This document shows, piece after piece, positions 61,521-64,000 of a DNA stretch of 64,000 bases. Both the position numbers and the translations under genes were made by a program. The notes beneath the pieces were generated by a model. It ran no database searches. It worked only from the letters and a program-made list of their open reading frames with translations, and had not been told where the DNA came from. Position 1 is the first letter of the stretch. Each line of letters opens with the position of its first letter. This DNA comes from Tolypeutes matacus (taxonomy: Eukaryota; Chordata; Mammalia; Cingulata; Chlamyphoridae), in contig JAKSZT010000142.1 in NCBI GenBank assembly GCA_026826555.1, positions 3,417,153 through 3,481,152 on the forward strand, in the 5' to 3' direction.

Positions 61521-64000
61521 TTTTACTTAAACATTGTAATGAGTGTGCTTCAGAACAAATTTTAAACTGGTTATTTAATGTGCTTTTTTAATAGCTATTT
61601 TGACTTCACTAGTTTAGTTCTAAAGGTATCAACTTTAAAAATAACATTCCATCAACAAATATATTGATTCTCTTAAAAAGATTTATCTGGTTATTTTTAT
61701 TGTAAATGTTTTTTGTTTGTTTGTTTGTTTTTCTTTACCTAAATTTTACTCTCAACCAAACTTCTAATATTCCTTTCTTCCTTAGGCCATGCGAATTCTA
61801 CGACAGTATTCCCAACATAAATATACTGAAGACTATTTAGTCACTGAGGTTCAAATGGACACTGAGAACTGATGTTAGTGCTGGAGCATGAATAATTTCC
61901 TCTAATTATGCCCAAATAATAGCAACATCAGAATGGAAAGATTTTTTCAATGATCCAGGCATAGCTGAGTTATTTCTTTCTGATATCCTTTCCTCCTCTT
62001 CCTTTTAGATCAATTAAGTGGATTAAGTGAAACTAAAATTGGTTATCTGCAGAAATGCCAGTTACATAAGTTTTTTTCTCTTGTATACTCACATAGGAGA
62101 GAAAAGAATATACTTTCATATATTCTTATGCTAACTTTTAACAAGGAAAGTTAGAATCACTTATTCAGGCACTAAGTTTTCTATAAATCTGGATTACATC
62201 CAGATTCATGGAGGAATTTTGTATCTGAATCATAGAATGATCCTAGAAAGACCAGAAAGTGTTGAATAACAGAGTATTGTGTACTTCTTTGAGGATGCCT
62301 TAATGTTTTTTGAAGACCCATTAAGTCTCACTCTGTTTCTTTTTTTCTACCCCTCAAACAGTTGAGTTAGATGAATTTTGTCAGTTGATATTAGCTATTT
62401 GTTCAAGGGGATTTCAACAGAGATCTTTATTTACTTCACCAAGCTTGATATTATAATTCCCATGAACAAACATGATAGTGTGTGACACTAGAGCTACTTC
62501 AGGTTTCATGCAAGTGGGAAGAGAAGGTATATGAGTGTGTGAAAAAGTGAAGAGGAATAATATACTAGTAGATATTTTAAGTTTGCATGTAGTTCTCTGG
62601 AAAAAATATTGTATTCTGGACATTATTCTCACTTGAAAGAAATGTATTTTTTGATGATTTGATTCTATTTAACTGCCTTATTAGCATTTTCCAGGGATAC
62701 AGTATATCATTTGATTTAGGAATTTTAAAAAAATATAAGAATAAAATTAATGGTGGAAGATTATGAAATAAAATGAAGTGTACTCCCTATGAAAAATCTT
62801 GGGACACAGATATAAAGTTAAACAAATATTTAGGTGATAAATGATAGACTAGAACTCTCCTTGGTGGTAAGGTGTCTGAAAGTATTATCAGGAACAAATC
62901 TCAAAAATATAACCCCACTCCTTGAGCAACCATATCTCCAATAAACATGAAGTTACACATTGGACTGTGAGGGCCTTTCCTTTAGTACAGTTGGTTTCAA
63001 CAGGTCTGAACACTTGTTACAACTCTTTCTTTACTTTACTGCTACATGCTATTCAGTGGTAAATGCTATTAACTATAATCTGCCCATTACACATTTGTTA
63101 ACCAAAAGTAACAAATAAAGTGGTACATATACGTGCCTCAAAACTAAATTTTGTCTTAAGAATATTCTTTGGGTGAGCCTACTTTACAGTTTTCGGAATT
63201 ACATTTTCAGCTTTGGAATAATTACAGTTAGGTTGTGAGGGATTTATTCTCCCCTTAGATGCTTAAACCATTTTTTTTAATTGAAAATTTAATTTGCCAT
63301 TTTATGGATAGCTTAAAAATAGGATAACATGTTGAATACCAAAATCTATTATCATCAAATAATCACCCATTTTTCCATCCATTTATTGAACACTTACTCT
63401 TTTTAGAATTTATGAATAAGTAATATCTCTGTCCTTGTCTAGCTCATTTACTCAGAAGGAGTGAAAGACCATATAGAAAAGGGTCAATTATAAATAGTAT
63501 ATATATTATGACACTTGTTTTCACAATAGGGCAAGAGGACATAAAAGGACAGGTTTAATTCATGCTGGAAGAAGGAAGAAGCTGTCCTTAGGAAGTAATA
63601 TATGAATTGTGACTTGTAGATGTCAAAGCAGTCAGCAGAACTTAAAGAATGCACACATCGTTTCAGTGATAAAAACCAACCAATCAACCAACTAATCAAC
63701 AAAATCAGGGTTTTTCAAGTAGTTGATGATACTTTGAAGGATGTTTGTGGGCGTAAGGAAGAGGCAAGGTATGAGACAAGGGCATAGAGGAGGGTCAGAT
63801 CACTTACCTAAGGAGTCTGAAACTTTGTTGAGAGCTACTAGTAATGCTTCATTTCATTTTTCTTTAATTTTGAAGGAAATGATCATCTTGATGTCTTCTT
63901 TTGGAATTGAAAATCTATATTTTAATTAATGAATGTTAATTATTTTTAAAAGTCATCTAAAATGCAGAGACAAGGATTTCAGGATGTTAAAGTCACCTAT
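61521..64000. other. No gene seen
   Basis: AT-rich sequence with a (GTTT)n run near 61712-61731 and a CAAC/CAAT-rich patch at 63675-63700. Frames are short and carry no motif. Confidence 0.4.

Overview
This is a stretch of mammalian nuclear genome: AT-rich, intron-scale spacing, and filled with L1, MIR, MLT1-like LTR, Tigger and ERVL-type sequence. Two tRNA-derived SINEs (7578-8201 and 12869-13334) look like the DAS-III type known from armadillos and sloths. Together with the L1 3' ends and several ERVL-like LTRs, they point to a xenarthran (armadillo, sloth or anteater). That assignment is from recognition, not from a search. The absence of the short young armadillo DAS types makes me lean towards sloth or anteater, weakly.

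The only intact gene I can support is an olfactory receptor of family OR4 (24041-24988, + strand, 315 aa). A splice acceptor lies 23 bases before its start codon. A second olfactory receptor, 17 kb downstream (41705-42165, + strand), is a relic: it has a frameshift, stops, and has lost everything between TM2 and TM6. The window is therefore part of an olfactory receptor cluster. Other gene-derived sequences are retrocopies: a full-length broken copy of the mitochondrial release factor gene MTRF1L (8590-9807, - strand) and a short mRNA 3' end at 22818-22972.

Layout. 1-5800 and 15155-20900 are two diverged copies of one block in direct orientation about 15 kb apart; the first is cut by the window edge. 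5800-11300 is a pile of L1 pieces, an LTR, a SINE and the MTRF1L retrocopy. 11300-15050 is mostly unique, with one SINE. 20950-27100 is mostly unique and holds the intact receptor. 27100-35700 is a nest of transposons: an LTR inside a Tigger element, and a short ERVL-like provirus on the - strand inside older ERV-like sequence. 35700-39900 is AT-rich with nothing recognised. 39930-44250 has LTRs and the receptor relic. 44250-58450 is L1 sequence on the - strand, split at 48907 by a 7.1 kb ERVL provirus on the + strand (LTR, primer site, gag, protease, RT, RNase H, integrase, dUTPase, LTR; no env seen). 58450-64000 holds an old L1 piece and a MIR, otherwise nothing recognised.

I found no previously undescribed gene system. 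The points most worth following are the block duplication with copy-specific insertions, the short ERVL-like provirus with a repeat-rich non-coding interior, the SINE carrying a GC-rich minisatellite, and the LTR-in-Tigger nest. Nearly all open reading frames other than the receptor are chance frames or transposon remains.
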